64,000 nt of DNA from Deroplatys truncata. Its lineage: Eukaryota; Arthropoda; Insecta; Mantodea; Mantidae. The notes beneath the pieces are model-generated. The model did not search any database, was not told where the DNA came from, and saw nothing but the letters and a program-made list of their open reading frames with translations. Of this stretch, positions 11,285-22,730 are shown in pieces (position 1 is the first letter of the stretch; each line of letters begins with the position of its first letter). The stretch spans positions 197,716,565-197,780,564 of the forward strand of contig CM060988.1 of assembly GCA_030765065.1 (NCBI GenBank), read 5' to 3'. Made by a program: the position numbers and the translations under genes.

Positions 11285-12141
11285 TACTCAACAAAAAATA
11301 GGATTAAGACAGGGATGTAAGCTGAGTCCAATATAATTTAACCTATTCATAGATGATATATTAAAAGGAGTAAAAATAAGAAATCAGCATTGTTCAGTAA
11401 TAAGGGATAAAGAGATTCCAGGTTTATTATATCCAGATGATCTTATGGTAGAAGCCATATCAATAATAGGGTTACGAAAAGCAATAAATGAAATTCAAGA
11501 ATTTTGTGAAAAATGGGAAATTAAGATAAATATAAATAAATACAAAGTGATAGTGTTTAAAAAAGGAAATAAACTGAGGAAGAAAGATAAGTGGTTTCTA
11601 GGTGGTCAAGAACTGGAGGTAGTCAAAGAATGACTATTTAGGAGTTAAGGTTCAGTAATGGCAGGGAATGGGGAGAACATGGCAGGAAGATGTTAGCTAA
11701 AGGGAAGGCAGCTAGGACAGGAATAAGAATATGCAAATATAAATTAGTGATGTTGAGAAAATGGTTGTATAGAATGTACGAGGCATCGGTAGAATAAAAA
11801 AATGCTCTATGCAGTGGTAATATGGCAGGGAAGGAGAATTAAGTAAGAAAATTGACCAAATGCATAGAATTTTTTATAAAGAACTAATTGGATTACCAAA
11901 AGCAGCACCAGGAGAGGTTGCATTAGTAGAACTAGGAAGAACGAGGAGGAAAGGTATAATAGTAGAAAGAATTTTAAAAGTTTGGTTTAGATGTATGAAA
12001 ATGGAGAAAGGTGAAATCTTAAAGATATGCCTGAGTCAACAAAAGGTTCTAAGAAACAAAATCAAGGGCATGGGAGAATTTTTAAGCAAGGTAAAGGAAA
12101 AATGGTGCAGAAAAGGAAGAGAAGCAAGGGCTGCTCAGTGA
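11285..12141 (+). pseudogene. LINE reverse transcriptase C-terminal remnant
   Basis: Readable pieces are GLRQGCKLSP, FNLFIDDIL, IPGLLYPDDLMVEA, EFCEKWEIKININKYKVIVF and KWFLGGQELEVVKE, which are RT palm and thumb motifs of non-LTR elements. 11860-12141 (HRIFYKELIGLPKAAPGEVA) matches the region after RT. An internal stop within the LSP-FNLF motif, Asp-to-Pro-Asp-Asp changes at the active site and later frameshifts make it inactive. The LINE at 61640-64000 has related motifs (NPGLLYAGDLMV). Confidence 0.75.
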
Positions 12142-12430
12142 GTGATAAGGCCAGGGAGCCAATTAATCTGAGTGGCCCAATAAGAAAACAAGCACCAGAC
12201 AAATTGTACAAAAGATGTAGGGGTACTGTGATATATGAATATACATTGTAAACCAAATTGTACAATAAATTTAAATTCAATCCTATATAAGAAAATCATT
12301 TATGTGCTTTCAAAAATTTAAGTAGGGCAGTTGTTTTAGACACAATTTAGAATATTAGCATAAAATTTTCCAGCAAACATATCAGAAAAATGAATGTCTT
12401 TCATATTCTTAAAAACAATTTAAAGTACAG

Positions 12431-13674
12431 CTGCAGAAGGAGAAAGGAATTAAATTTGAAAATAATAATATCATACCCAAGTAGTCTAAGATGACTGTAT
12501 TTTAAAAACCCAATGGTTATGATAACCACTATACAAAATATTGCCTGAAGGTATCCTCACATGTGTCTGTGTTAACTTATCCAGAACTGAAGTTCCCTAT
12601 CTTTATATGACAAGATTGTTGAATCAGAAAGGAAAATTTCTTAGTCCTGTGATCATTTATTCATATTATTAGTGCCACACATCTTTTGCAGAATCCCAGC
12701 TTACTGCAGGAACTGGGGCTATCAAATTTCCCTATGCTAGATAGTGGGAAGAGTTACTGTCTTTTTATTTTTTAGTTTAGTGTCAATTAACTGGTTAGGT
12801 TACATTGGATAAGTTATTAATTGTCTGGCAACTGAAGAGAAATACTAATCTTGTGACGAAGGAAATCACCTAAAGCTTAGCTAGAATTATAGGTATAGAC
12901 TGGAGCAAATGAGGTCTTTTAGCATCGCAGCCAGTAGTTTGTCTAAAGCACATACATGGCTTCTCTTAGCAAGGGAGTACAGAGAATGGCCGGATTAGGA
13001 ACAGCAAATGCAATTAGGCGGATCCTAATATTTGCAGATGTAGCATTATAATACTGGTGTGATTCTCTCAATGCTCCTCCTATCTGCAAATAGAGGTCAA
13101 GACAGGAGCTTTCCCTTAAAGCATGGACCATCCACATCAAGTCTGAACAGAAGGTTCTATGCTAGACACCAAGGTAGATAATATTTCTCAAAGTTTGTCT
13201 ACCATAACTAAAACTGATGTTAAAGAAATTAAATACATAACAGCCATTGTTATTCCATTTTATCTACTACTCTGGTTTCTGAATGCTGTAAGCAGTTGTT
13301 GTAGCAGCAGTAGTTGTAATATTTAAATTATCTGCTACCCTCAATAAAAACACAATGGCTGTCATAGTACTGAGATATTAACCTTATGAACACTTGAGCA
13401 TATATCTTATGTTGGGCATCATCTTAGACTCTTTGTGAGGATTACAGTAAGCTTATAATTTTATAAGAAAATCAGTATAATTGTGAATGAAAACTAAGGT
13501 TTACTATAATCCCTCTTCTTGTTAATAGGAACATAGTTGTCACTGATGTTTCATGAGAAAATGCAACAATTTTATAACAAGCTTTAATCAATCACTTGGA
13601 AAGGTTGTAAGCAGTAAGAGATATAAGATGAAGAATTAAAGTTAAAAAGTCAGCTGGAGAATTTAATGGGGTGC
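12431..13674. other. No recognisable feature
   Basis: Similarity to copy 2 stops at about 12430. Beyond this I find only AT-rich unique-looking sequence with short, unconvincing open frames (e.g. 12943-13140 minus). No tRNA, known repeat or splice-bounded exon was recognised. Confidence 0.4.
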
Positions 13675-13834
13675 CGGCATGTTGCCATGGTAGCTCAGTG
13701 GTTAGAGCAACCAGACGGAGACCGGGAGATCCGTGGTTCAAATCCCGGCTATGGCATTGAATTTTTCAGTCATCTGATTCTACCTTTCCAACCCTGTCCA
13801 ACATACGGCTTGTGTGAAGGAACAATTAATTCCA
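13675..13834 (+). mobile_element. tRNA-derived SINE, family A
   Basis: The head at 13684-13755 folds as a tRNA: acceptor GCCATGG pairs with CTATGGC, the D arm is GCTC/GAGC, the anticodon stem is CCGG-type, and the B box is GGTTCAAATCC. The T stem is poorly paired, so it is a SINE head and not a working tRNA gene. A tail of about 80 bases follows (ATTGAATTTTTCAGTC..., then ACCTTTCCAACCCTGTCC), also found in the inverted pair at 47024-47253. Confidence 0.8.
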
Positions 13835-14708
13835 TTAAAAAGGCAAGCTGTAATATTCTGTATTGTGAACCCTTACCTATATGAATCTGCTGATTCCAAG
13901 TCCTCTGTCTTCCCAACCTGTAACAAAGTAACTCCTGTTTTATTTTTGAAAAAAATTATTTGGATAATCATGCAGTATTATTACAATTCTTCTCCAATAC
14001 ACAGAATAAAATACTCCTTTCTTACAAGAAATATTAGGTATATTAAAGGTTCTCTTAAAAAATGTGTTACAAATGTATTAAGAAAATTATTTCAAAAACT
14101 GACATTTATACTGTAATTTTGTTGAGTTGGACAGTTAATTAAATGATGTACATAAGGAGATGTGTAAATGGTTTGAATTAAACACTTGGTCTTAAATGTA
14201 CAACTAATATAACAATATTCTTCACTTATGGTTCCCAAGGTTCAAACATAAACTCAGAAAATAACGAAAATGCTAATGTAGATTGCTTGTTCATAGACAA
14301 CCACTTAAACTGGAAATTGCACATTACATTATGTATTTAACTTGCTCAACTTGACGAAGTTTAACAAAACAAAGAATAACATAATGAAGAGAAAACAAAT
14401 GTGATGGAGTAAGAACAATGGAACAGAAATAACATACATAAAAGTTAATATAGGATACACACATTATGTAGAAGAATACTTAGTTTTAAAATTAAGGAGT
14501 AGAGACATGTCTTAAAAACAATTGACTTTTAACAACATTAGCATGATTGTATTTAGTTATTATTATTATTATTACCTGCTATGGATCACAGTATTGAGTT
14601 ACATCATTATAAATTCTATCATAAACTGATCTTTGAAGACAGGAATTAACAATCACTCTTTATAATGGACATTTAAATTGTAGCTATAATTTATTCTGGA
14701 TAACTTAC
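13835..14708. other. Intron sequence downstream of the acidic exon
   Basis: The sequence is AT-rich and shows no supported exon or repeat apart from a short (ATT)n run at about 14556-14576. If the minus-strand gene at 14709-15583 is spliced as proposed, this is the start of its next intron. Confidence 0.4.
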
Positions 14709-15583
14709 CTCGTTTTCATTCTGCAACAAAATGTGTGAAACGGTCGCTTCTGATTGGCAATGTTTTTTGGTTGATAGTCTTTGAACACTTGCTTCACCAT
14801 TTTCATTGTAGTTGACAAATTCTTTCTTTAGCTCCTTTACAATATCTGAAGAAAAACACATCTCTTTGTGAAAACTAATAACTGAAACAGGAGCCCATTG
14901 TTTTGATTCTGTATTATTACCCAATTCAAAATCACTACCACAGGTGGCAGCATCATCCTTAAGTCTATTTCCAAAATCTTGTAAGCAGCAGATTCTGTCA
15001 ATTGGCAAGACTGTCTCTAAAATATTAACTTCTTCTTTGATGTTTATTTTGTGGTCCATTTCAAAATCCTTTCTTCTTGTTATAGTATCATTTCTATAAT
15101 TCCTCTTATAATCCTCCATTGAGCAAAGTTCACTGTCATGTGGTAAGCCTGTGCCTAAAATATTAACTTCTCCTTTGACATTTATTTTATGATCCATTTC
15201 AAAATCATTTCTATAATTCCTCTCATGATCCATGGAGCAAAATTCACTGTCATGTGGTAAGCCTGAATCTAAAATATCAACTTCTTCTTTTATATTTATT
15301 TTATGATCCATTTCAAAATCATTACTCGTTATAGTATCATTTCTATAATTCCTTTCATGATCCATGGAGCAAAGTTCACTCTCATTTGGTAAGTCTGGGT
15401 CTAAAATATCAATCTTTGTAATGTTTATTTTCTTAACCATTTTAAAGCCATACTGACTTGCGGCAGCATCAATTTCAAATATTCTTTCAGAATTTGAGGA
15501 TGAAAACTCTTTCTTAACTGATATCTCTTCTTCTAGAAGATCAACTTCTTCTTTAACTTTTGTTTTGCTTTCCATTTTACAGC
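14709..15583 (-). CDS. Acidic repeat protein, internal exon with SUMO-type motifs
   Basis: The exon has a 3' splice site upstream (TTTTTCTACAG, AG at 15585-15584), an ATG at 15575 and a strong donor (GAG|GTAAGT, GT at 14708-14707); read-through would reach a stop five codons later. It codes for 289 residues, rich in Asp and Glu. Four diverged repeats of about 38-46 residues contain NDFEMDHKINIKEEV, ILxxxLPHDSE and CSMDHERNYR. VKEE, IKEE and VKKE fit the sumoylation consensus (hydrophobic-K-x-E), as is common in N-terminal regions of arthropod zinc-finger proteins. It may be a 5' exon of the finger gene at 4781-6308 on the same strand 8.4 kb downstream, but the phases do not join directly (this exon ends in phase 0; the finger exon needs two carried bases), so a middle exon would be needed. 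No enzyme domain is recognised. Confidence 0.65.
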
Positions 15584-16948
15584 CTGTAGAAAAACAAAAC
15601 TAATTACTATTATCAATATTTAGTTTATACTAAAAGACACACAAAGACCACTTCTGTATAACTACAAGAGCAATTATGTTGACAATAATAACTGAAAATT
15701 ATAACTCCTGAAATGTTCCAAGTAACAATTACAATTTCTGTTCCAAAATGTGATTGAAACAGTCTCCTCTCAAATGCATTACATTCTTTAAAATGGAGTT
15801 TGTATTAATTGCCAATAGAGGTAAGCATTTATTCTTATGAGAAAGCATAGATTGGGTTTTTAAGGTTGTTATGGCTTAGATACACGAAGGAAGTTCCGCA
15901 ATTCAAATCCTGCATAAACATTCTCCCTGAGGTTTTCTCCAGCCCTGGGATCAGAGCGTGGGTAAATATCAGGAGGTACACTATACTTACTTACCCTATA
16001 CAAATTCTCTGTCTCAATTATTTTATTTTATACATCATCAGTAGACTTTGGATATTTAGATTTTTACCTATTGTTTTCCTTTACAGCCTATTGAGCCTAA
16101 CATAGATAATTACACATATAATTGACCTAAAAAGGTATTAACCAACTTTCATAGAGACTATAGGCACTTATTTCAGCATAAATGCCTATTTCTGCCCTTT
16201 TTTAAAATGACAATGAATTTATTCACTACACTGTTGTATTTAATAAATAATTATTTAACCAACAACAAGCCTTTCATTGCCGGATACTTATTTGATTTCT
16301 GTTTGATAAAATGTGGCGTTATATCTTTTTAAATGGCTTAGCATAACAATAAATAATGCAACTATGAGTGAAATCTTAAGGTACCACATGCGAAATCTGA
16401 ACTTTGGCAATGGAATACCATAACAATTGGCCCATGTCTGGTTCTCGGAAAGTTATTTGAAAATAAGGCAAAGTGTCGGTTCGTGTTCATATTATAACTA
16501 TATATTTTTGGTTGCTGTGATAATTTTTCTGCTAGTGCTGCAAAATGCCTAAGAACAAACCTACCTAAAGTGCATTAATAAGAACATGGATTTCAGATTT
16601 CCAGTCTCATACAACAGATGGGAGAATAACATGTTATTGTATTTTTTGTTATTTTTATTATTCATTTGAGACCATGTGTGTTAACTACCATGATTAATTG
16701 TACCGTATGATTTTTTTGTTCTATCTGAAAATAATCTCAAATTTGTTTGATGAATTTTATTAAGTCCAATACTGCGGTCTAACAGTACAACAAATTAAGA
16801 CAACACTAATTTTGTAAAAGACAATTTTTTTTAAGTTATATTAATTTTTATGTAAATTATACTGGTTATTCATTTAAAATTTTAATTATATTAACAAAAT
16901 ATGATTTACCGACATTAAAATATATTTATAAATATATTCTTCTATTTA
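15584..16948. other. Unassigned sequence, in part probably hAT 5' end
   Basis: No exon is supported. From about 16130 the sequence may be the noncoding 5' end of the hAT relic: it contains a short hairpin (ATAGGCA ... TGCCTAT, about 16164-16193). Blocks resembling CCTAAAAA occur at about 16125 and, inverted, at about 18605, possible worn terminal repeats. A tRNA-like stretch (TTCAAATCCTGC near 15902) is too short to call a SINE. Confidence 0.35.
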
Positions 16949-18316
16949 AGATTTCTGCCGAAAAAAGGAGTCACTTGGTACAACATGAGAAAACTTCAAT
17001 GCATCAAGCAAATTCTAAAAACAAAGATTCTCAAAAGCAAACTTTACTTATACAGTATGTGCTCTCAAAAATAAAATCCCAGTTCTATTTTGATATGTGT
17101 AAAGCATTCACTGCAGTCAACATTCCTTGAAATGTAGTTGAGAATATAACAATGAAGTCATTTTTAGAAAAGTATTGCAGAGAAAGCATACCCTCTGAAT
17201 CGACACTTATAAAAAGTTATCTTGAAATGGTGTAAGAATCACAGCTGAATGAAATAAGATCACAAATAGGAGATTCCTACATCTGGATTTCTGTAGATGA
17301 AACCACAGATGCCCTGGGGCGAAGTATATCAAATTTAATTGTAGGGAAATTAGATGAAGAAAATTATGGAAATTCGCATTTGATTTGTTTGAAGGTGTTG
17401 CAGAAAACTAATGCTCAATTAGTTGCCTACTTCGATAACTCCGGACTAAAAGTACTGTATTCGAGTGGTGTAAAGGATGAAAGGGTCTTGTTACTATACA
17501 CTGATGCAGCAACATATATGATAGCAGCTGGGAAACTTTTGAAGGTATTTTTTCAGCATTTAACACATGTTACTTGTCTGGCTAATGCACTTCATCAAGT
17601 AGCAGAGGAGGTTCGAAACCAGTGCCCCAAAATCAATGATTTAATATCCTCCAAAAAGAAAGCATTTTTAAAATCAAATTCTAGAATTGCAGCTTTCAAA
17701 GAAAGATGTCCCAATCTGCCTTTGTCACCAGCACCTATTATGATAAGATGGGGTACATGGCTGCAGGCTGTGAAGTATAACAGTGAGAACATTGACAGTG
17801 TTGAAGAGGTTGTAAATAGTTTTTCAGAAGAAGAATCGTAGTGTATTAAGGTTGCTCAGAATGTCCTACGAGAGAAAGGTTTGAGACAGGATCTGTCATA
17901 TATTCAAGCTAATTTCACAGTTTTAGCAGATACTATAGAGCAATTAAAATCATCAAAGCTCTGTACCACTGAATCAATCACATTGTTTACAAGAACAGAA
18001 AGTCGGTTAAAGCTGTTGGTAAGGTTGGGAAAATTTTTTCCAAAAAAAACCACAAATGGTGCTCACCAAAAATCCTGGATATACGGTTCTGAAAGAAGTA
18101 TCAGATATTTTAAGTGGATGTGAGGCAATCTCCCTACAGGATATAATCCGCATATGGTTTCTCATTTCAAATATGTTCCAGTCACCACCGCAGACGTTGA
18201 GAGATCTTTTTCAGCATTTAAGCTAATTCTGACAGACAAAAGAAATAAACTTACCCCACATCATCTGGAAATGCTTCTTGTTATTTATTGTAGACAAAAT
18301 TACAGCCAAAAGTGAA
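16949..18316 (+). pseudogene. hAT-type transposase relic (CGGBP1-like group)
   Basis: Translated pieces align along one hAT-type protein: KISAEKRSHLVQHEKTSMHQ, SIPSESTLIKSYL, WISVDETTDALGR, then an open stretch 17380-17841 with LLLYTDAATYMIAAGKLLKV and HVTCLANALHQVAEEVR, and GTWLQAVKY. After a stop come DLSYIQANF, NPGYTVLKEVSDILSG and, in another frame, ADVERSFSAFKLILTDKRNK with HHLEMLLVIYC, the hAT C-terminal dimerisation signature. I see in-frame stops near 17128, 17233 and 17839 and frameshifts near 18050 and 18130, so it is dead. The family is often annotated as CGG-repeat-binding-protein-like in insects. Terminal repeats and an 8-bp target duplication could not be fixed by eye. Confidence 0.8.
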
Positions 18317-18619
18317 ATTGAAGAATCTGTCATTTAAAAAATAACAATGTTGCATTAATTTTTAAAATTCATGTAAGACATAATTCTATCTTTTATATTT
18401 TAATTAACTGACGGTGACACAGGGTTTTTATAGAATGATTGTTCAATTACTATATTATCTTATCTATCCTACTGTATTTAAGTGTGTTTTGAAATAAAAC
18501 GTTAATCACTGTGTTTTGCATGTCGTGATACATAAAATTTGTTTACTTATTGTGCCTATTAAAGACCTATTTCCCTACTTCTTAGCAACCTAAAATCACA
18601 TTTTTTAGGACCTAAAGAT

Positions 18620-19945
18620 CTGAAGTCTAATCATCAGTGTCAACAGCCAAGTATTAATATATGCAATTAACGATTGCAACATGTAAATGGTAACACCGAT
18701 GAGAATTCCCTTAACCATTTTCTATTAAGACTTAACAGATATGAACATTATGAGATGCCCAGAACATCTGCACAACAAAAGCATGTTCTGTGTGTAAACA
18801 GCATTACTCAAAAATGAAAAGCAGGAAAAATACAAAATTCTATACTTAAGTTACATACTGTTAAGAATGCAACGCAGAGATTTTAGAGAAAATTCCCTCA
18901 CCCCAAAAACCCTTTTACACCAATACAGTTTTGTTCCCTTTATTTTTACCAAAATTAGCTCAAATTTTTATCAAAGCTCATTTTGGTTTTCTCATAAAGT
19001 ATTTTGATTAAAGAACTACTGAATTAATATATTTACATAAATAGTGAAACATGGGTTTCAAATTATTTATAAATTGTACATACACTCCACTTCAAATTCC
19101 GCCTTTTAAATGATAACTTTTAATCACTTTTTATTTTCTCAACAAACAGCTTTTAACAATTTGGATTCAAATGCTGGCTGTTTAATACATTTTTACGCAT
19201 ATTCTGTAAATAGACTGTGAAGTCCACTTCATTTTCACTAAATTTTGTATCATTTAAGATTTAGTTTCAGAAATATTCACTTTAATACCTGTAGAGATAT
19301 ATCATTGAAAAGTGATGTTGCATCTAAGAGGAACCTTTGAAAACATGCAAGTTAAGTCATTTTAAGATTTATTTTAAGTATTTCCTCATGTTGAAGATGG
19401 AAACAAGGCCACCAGATTGTAAAATGGTGGCTGATTTTATTTTGTTATGCAAGTACTAAAGACATACATAATTAGAAAAATGTGATTCATTTATCATTAA
19501 AATGTTTATGTTATTCTGCAGTATACAAACAGGTTTAATAATGTTGTTAGTAAGCTTATAAATTGTTTACAGTTATTAATCCAAAAACACTTAATCCCAT
19601 CCACTGGGCAGGAAAATACGATGTTGTGCATGCTCAAATCAGGATTTACTACTGTTCTGAAAGTGTTATCTCTTATAATACTGAGCAACAAAAATCTGAA
19701 GGAAAGAAATGAAGCTGTTATTCTGAAGAAGCCCTAAATCCTTTGGATTTGTTTTACACTTGGTCACTCAATGTAAGGTAAATATTGCCTCCAAATCACA
19801 ACACAAGCAGAATCACTTAATATAAATGCTACCTTTAGGATAGTGCATGTTTACACATAAACGATCTTTGAGGATCTTTCCATGTATTAGTTGTAGCGGC
19901 AGTGAAAATCTATCCAAAATTACTTAAGTTTTTAAACAAGGGACT
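18620..19945. other. No recognisable feature
   Basis: The sequence is AT-rich with no supported coding frame, RNA gene or repeat. It separates two unrelated hAT-type relics. Confidence 0.4.
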
Positions 19946-20490
19946 CATTAAAGTAAAATGTCACTTTGATGAACTTTATGAAGATCAAAGACTCACTGAC
20001 CCATACCAAGTTTTAAAGTAACAATCAATTACCCCATGATTGATACCATATGCTCACAGCTTGACAATTGGTTCAAGGGCATTCAGTTTATAGTACACGC
20101 ATACACGATAATTCAACCCCTCTTTTTGACTTTTCTAACGATGATGAACCAGAAAGATACCTGAAAATTTTGCAGAAACCCTTTCTGACAATGCAATATG
20201 TTGTTTACATGACAAATATTGTCAATTATATGTTCCTTAAGATCTAACATTAAAAATATCACTGAAGTTAAACAGCTTGCTAATCCACTGTTGACTCAAC
20301 TTCTGCCTATTCTGATGTATGCACTGCTTGTTGTAGCTATGTTGCAGTGCCCAAAGCTGAAAGATGATTTTCTAAATTAAATCTGATCAAAACCTACCTT
20401 AGTAGACCTGACTGAAGAATGCCTAAGAGTTTTGGCTGTACTGTTAACAGAAACTTATAGAGCATGAGAAAAGTCTTCAAATCTAGGGTT
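19946..20490 (+). pseudogene. hAT-type (ZMYM1-like) transposase C-terminal relic
   Basis: Readable pieces in order are VKCHFDELYEDQRLTDPYQV, then IDTICSQLDNWFKGIQFI, then VAVPKAER, a stop, and FSKLNLIKTYL. These match the C-terminal part of zinc-finger-MYM-type-1-like hAT transposases, where the last motif reads (S/A)ERSFSKLKLIKTYLRS. Several stops and frameshifts are present and the N-terminal domains are absent. It is a different hAT lineage from 16949-18316. Confidence 0.7.
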
Positions 20491-20642
20491 TAGTCATGGT
20501 TTTACTGATGAGAATAAATTTCTTATTTTACAGTTATGAAGAAAGTTTTGACTTTAAGCTTAAGCATATTTTAGTCTTTGTATTTTATTACTTGAAATTG
20601 TCCTTTTAAAATTGTTTTAACATTTATACTACAATAATGCTT

Positions 20643-20680
20643 ACTACTGTGTTTTTCAAATGGGATGATGTTTGTCCTTG
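20643..20680 (+). repeat. Left terminal inverted repeat of the DD82E element
   Basis: It pairs with 24871-24907 in inverted orientation. The common core is GTTT(TT)CAAATGGGA followed by GA and GTT, with a few mismatches and one-base gaps. The outermost ACTACT is also shared. Confidence 0.7.
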
Positions 20681-21267
20681 AGCGCGGCCAGAGCGGCAAC
20701 CAATCGAAGTTCCGCTGTGTTGTCATATTGCATTCGCCGTAAGCTAAGCGTGATGCGTGCTAAGCGAATGTGTTTCTAATACATATAATTTGCACTAAGA
20801 CAAAAATTCAAATTTTGCAAAAAGTAACCCACTAGAAGGTAGAGAGTAATTTTCGTAGCACAACCGTAAAAACCACATATTTTTAGCTCAAATAGTTTTC
20901 ATAATACAAACAAATAAACATTCCCATATGTTATAATATAACCACGTAAGCACTGTAATGGTCACATTATTTGTATGTATGCATTATTGTATACATTATG
21001 TATATATATTTGTAATTATACAGAACTACAGACTTGATGGTGATAAAGAATTATGTTGTAAAACCAAGGCGTTTGTTAAAGCTGAGAGAGAGCAAACAGC
21101 CCACCAAGCTCACTTGTGTTACTTGTAGAATCTGCAGAACGTGAGCCGTTACATGTTTATGATTGTGTGTTATTTTTAAATCTGGGTTGCAGTTTATTTA
21201 CCCTACACAGTTAATATCAGTATTCAGTTGTTGTTCAGAGAGCAAGCAGCAAGAGTAAAATAGTGTA

Positions 21268-22682
21268 ATGGCTTATTGTGGTGAATTTAGTGGCGAGTCA
21301 AACAGGCAGGTATTGCGAAGTCAGGCTCGAAGTATTATATTTAGGGTCTACTCGTTTTTTAAAAAATGTAACAATGAGGAACACAGAAATCAACTTGATT
21401 TCAAAAATCCTCAACAGCTTACTGCTAAAGCGTGTGGTGTCGGTAAAGCAAGTGTGTCTCGCATTTGCGGAGAGGCAAGAAAATCTGTTCCCAATGATAC
21501 TCCAGTGTTTGTATCGCCCAGAAAGCACATTGGACCTCCGAAGAGGATTACAAATTTAACTGACTTTGAGAAGGACGTTGTACGCAGAACTGTGTTCGAG
21601 TTTTATGACCAAGGTGAATTCCCAACAATACAGAAAATAACTTGTGCCCTTAGAACTAAAATATCATACACTGGTTCAAATTCATCTACTTATAGAATTT
21701 TGAGAGGATTAGGGTTCAGGTACAGAAAGACAATGATGGGCGACAATTTTTAATGGAGAGGAGTGACATTGTTGCGGCAAGAATAAAATTCTTACGCAAA
21801 ATGCACGAAATTCGGAATTCTTGCGATACGAGACCTATATTTTACTTAGATGAGACATGGGTAAATAAAAACCACACTCAAAATTCAATCTGGCAAGATT
21901 CCTCAAAAAAGGGTGGCCTGAAGGTACCTGTTGGAAAAGGCAGTCGACTTATCATTTGTCATGTAGGGTCCGCTAAGACAGGATTTGTACCTGAAAGCAA
22001 ATGGATTTTTCTGTCCAAAACCACCTCAGATTATCACGAAGAGATGACAGCTGATACGCTTAAGGAATGGTTTTTGAACAGATTCCCAAATTATTTAGAA
22101 GAGGGAAGCATAATTATAATGGATAATGCACCATATCATTCGGTTATTGAAAACAAAGTACCGAATACTGCCAGTAGAAAGAACGAAATTGTTGAATGGT
22201 TGCAAAAAAAGGGGGTTGAATTTTCGGCAACAGAAACTAAAAATGAGTTACTGCAACGAGTACTTCCATTTAAAAACCAGGGAAAAGTGTATCAGCTGGA
22301 TCAACTTGCAATGGAAATGGGACACGAGGTAATCCGCCTCCCCCCTTATCACTGCCAGTATAATCCAATTGAGTTAGTATGGGCTCAAATAAAACGAGGG
22401 GTTGCAAACAGAAAAAACACTTTTAAACTGACTGACGTTGAACGTCTTATTCACGAAGAAATTGACAAGGTAACTCAACAAGACTGGGAAGCTTGCATGA
22501 GACATGCAGAAAAACTACAAGAAGACGACTTTTGGAAAGAAATAGGCCGTGACGATATTTTGGAACCTATCATCATAAATTTGCAAGACTCAGACGATGA
22601 AGACAGTGTCAGTGACAAATTGCCTCTTCACGTAACTGATGACAGTGATACGGATGAGCCACTGGCAGTTCCATTGGATTAA
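21268..22682 (+). pseudogene. DD82E transposase, broken by one frameshift
   Basis: The first open part (161 codons) carries a helix-turn-helix region (about residues 60-85: ...LTAKACGVGKASVSRICGEA). The second (309 codons, from 21753) carries the DDE core: FYLDETW (first Asp, residue 33 of this part), IIMDNAPYH (second Asp, 124) and QYNPIELVW (Glu, 207), with 82 residues between second Asp and Glu. The tail is acidic (DSDDEDSVSD). The parts overlap at TAATGG; the frame change lies near 21732, where one missing base would explain it. Everything else is open, so the copy is young. In an intact copy it would cut and paste at the element ends. A programmed shift is possible but no slippery site is evident. 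Confidence 0.85.
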
Positions 22683-22730
22683 AAGCACAGGTAATTCATA
22701 ACCTATAATTATATAACACTTAAAAAAAAA

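Larger units (their letters stand above)
10011..12283 (+). mobile_element. Internally deleted LINE, copy 2
   Basis: It is bounded by the 9-bp target duplication TATATAAGA (10002-10010 and 12284-12292) and starts GAGTCTGGTG like the copy at 1671. It contains an ORF1 remnant, then fuses to the RT palm at about 11280 (GLRQGCKLSP), a mutated active-site motif YPDDLMV (normally YADD-like) and the RT thumb and C-terminus to 12141, then a short UTR ending TTGTACAATAAATTT. The N-terminal ORF2, including the endonuclease and RT fingers, is missing. The junction is shared with 1671-3425, which suggests an already deleted source element was copied by machinery acting in trans. Confidence 0.88.
1148..12430. 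repeat. Duplicated block, copy 1 (zinc-finger block)
   Basis: This block aligns by eye, in the same orientation, with 46875-56650. Matching landmarks are the left flank (1148-1658 with 46875-47580), the sequence beyond the LINE (3438-4500 with 47580-49330), the finger exon (4781-6308 with 49736-51429), its upstream intron (6309-8545 with 51430-53870), the ~95-bp tandem repeats (9590-10000 with 54230-55040) and the right flank near 12300-12430 with 55020-55055 plus 56575-56650. Copy 1 alone carries LINE 1671-3425, SINE 6815-7114, an extra stretch at about 8545-9245, and LINE 10011-12283. Similarity is clear but imperfect, so the duplication is not recent. The block ends are estimates. Confidence 0.85.

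Noticed and set aside
13684..13755. Functional tRNA gene (Ser-like, anticodon GGA position)
   Set aside because: The acceptor, D and anticodon stems form, but the T stem is mispaired, and the same head with the same downstream tail recurs at 47024-47253 and 31401-31510, showing it is a SINE head.
6308..14709. Direct splice from the acidic exon to the finger exon
   Set aside because: The acidic exon ends in phase 0; joining to GTTAATTGC... in that phase reaches a stop within nine codons, while the finger frame needs two carried bases. A direct join is not supported.
15866..16000. Another tRNA-derived SINE
   Set aside because: Only a B-box-like TTCAAATCCTGC is present. There is no A box, no tail match to families A or B, and no target duplication.
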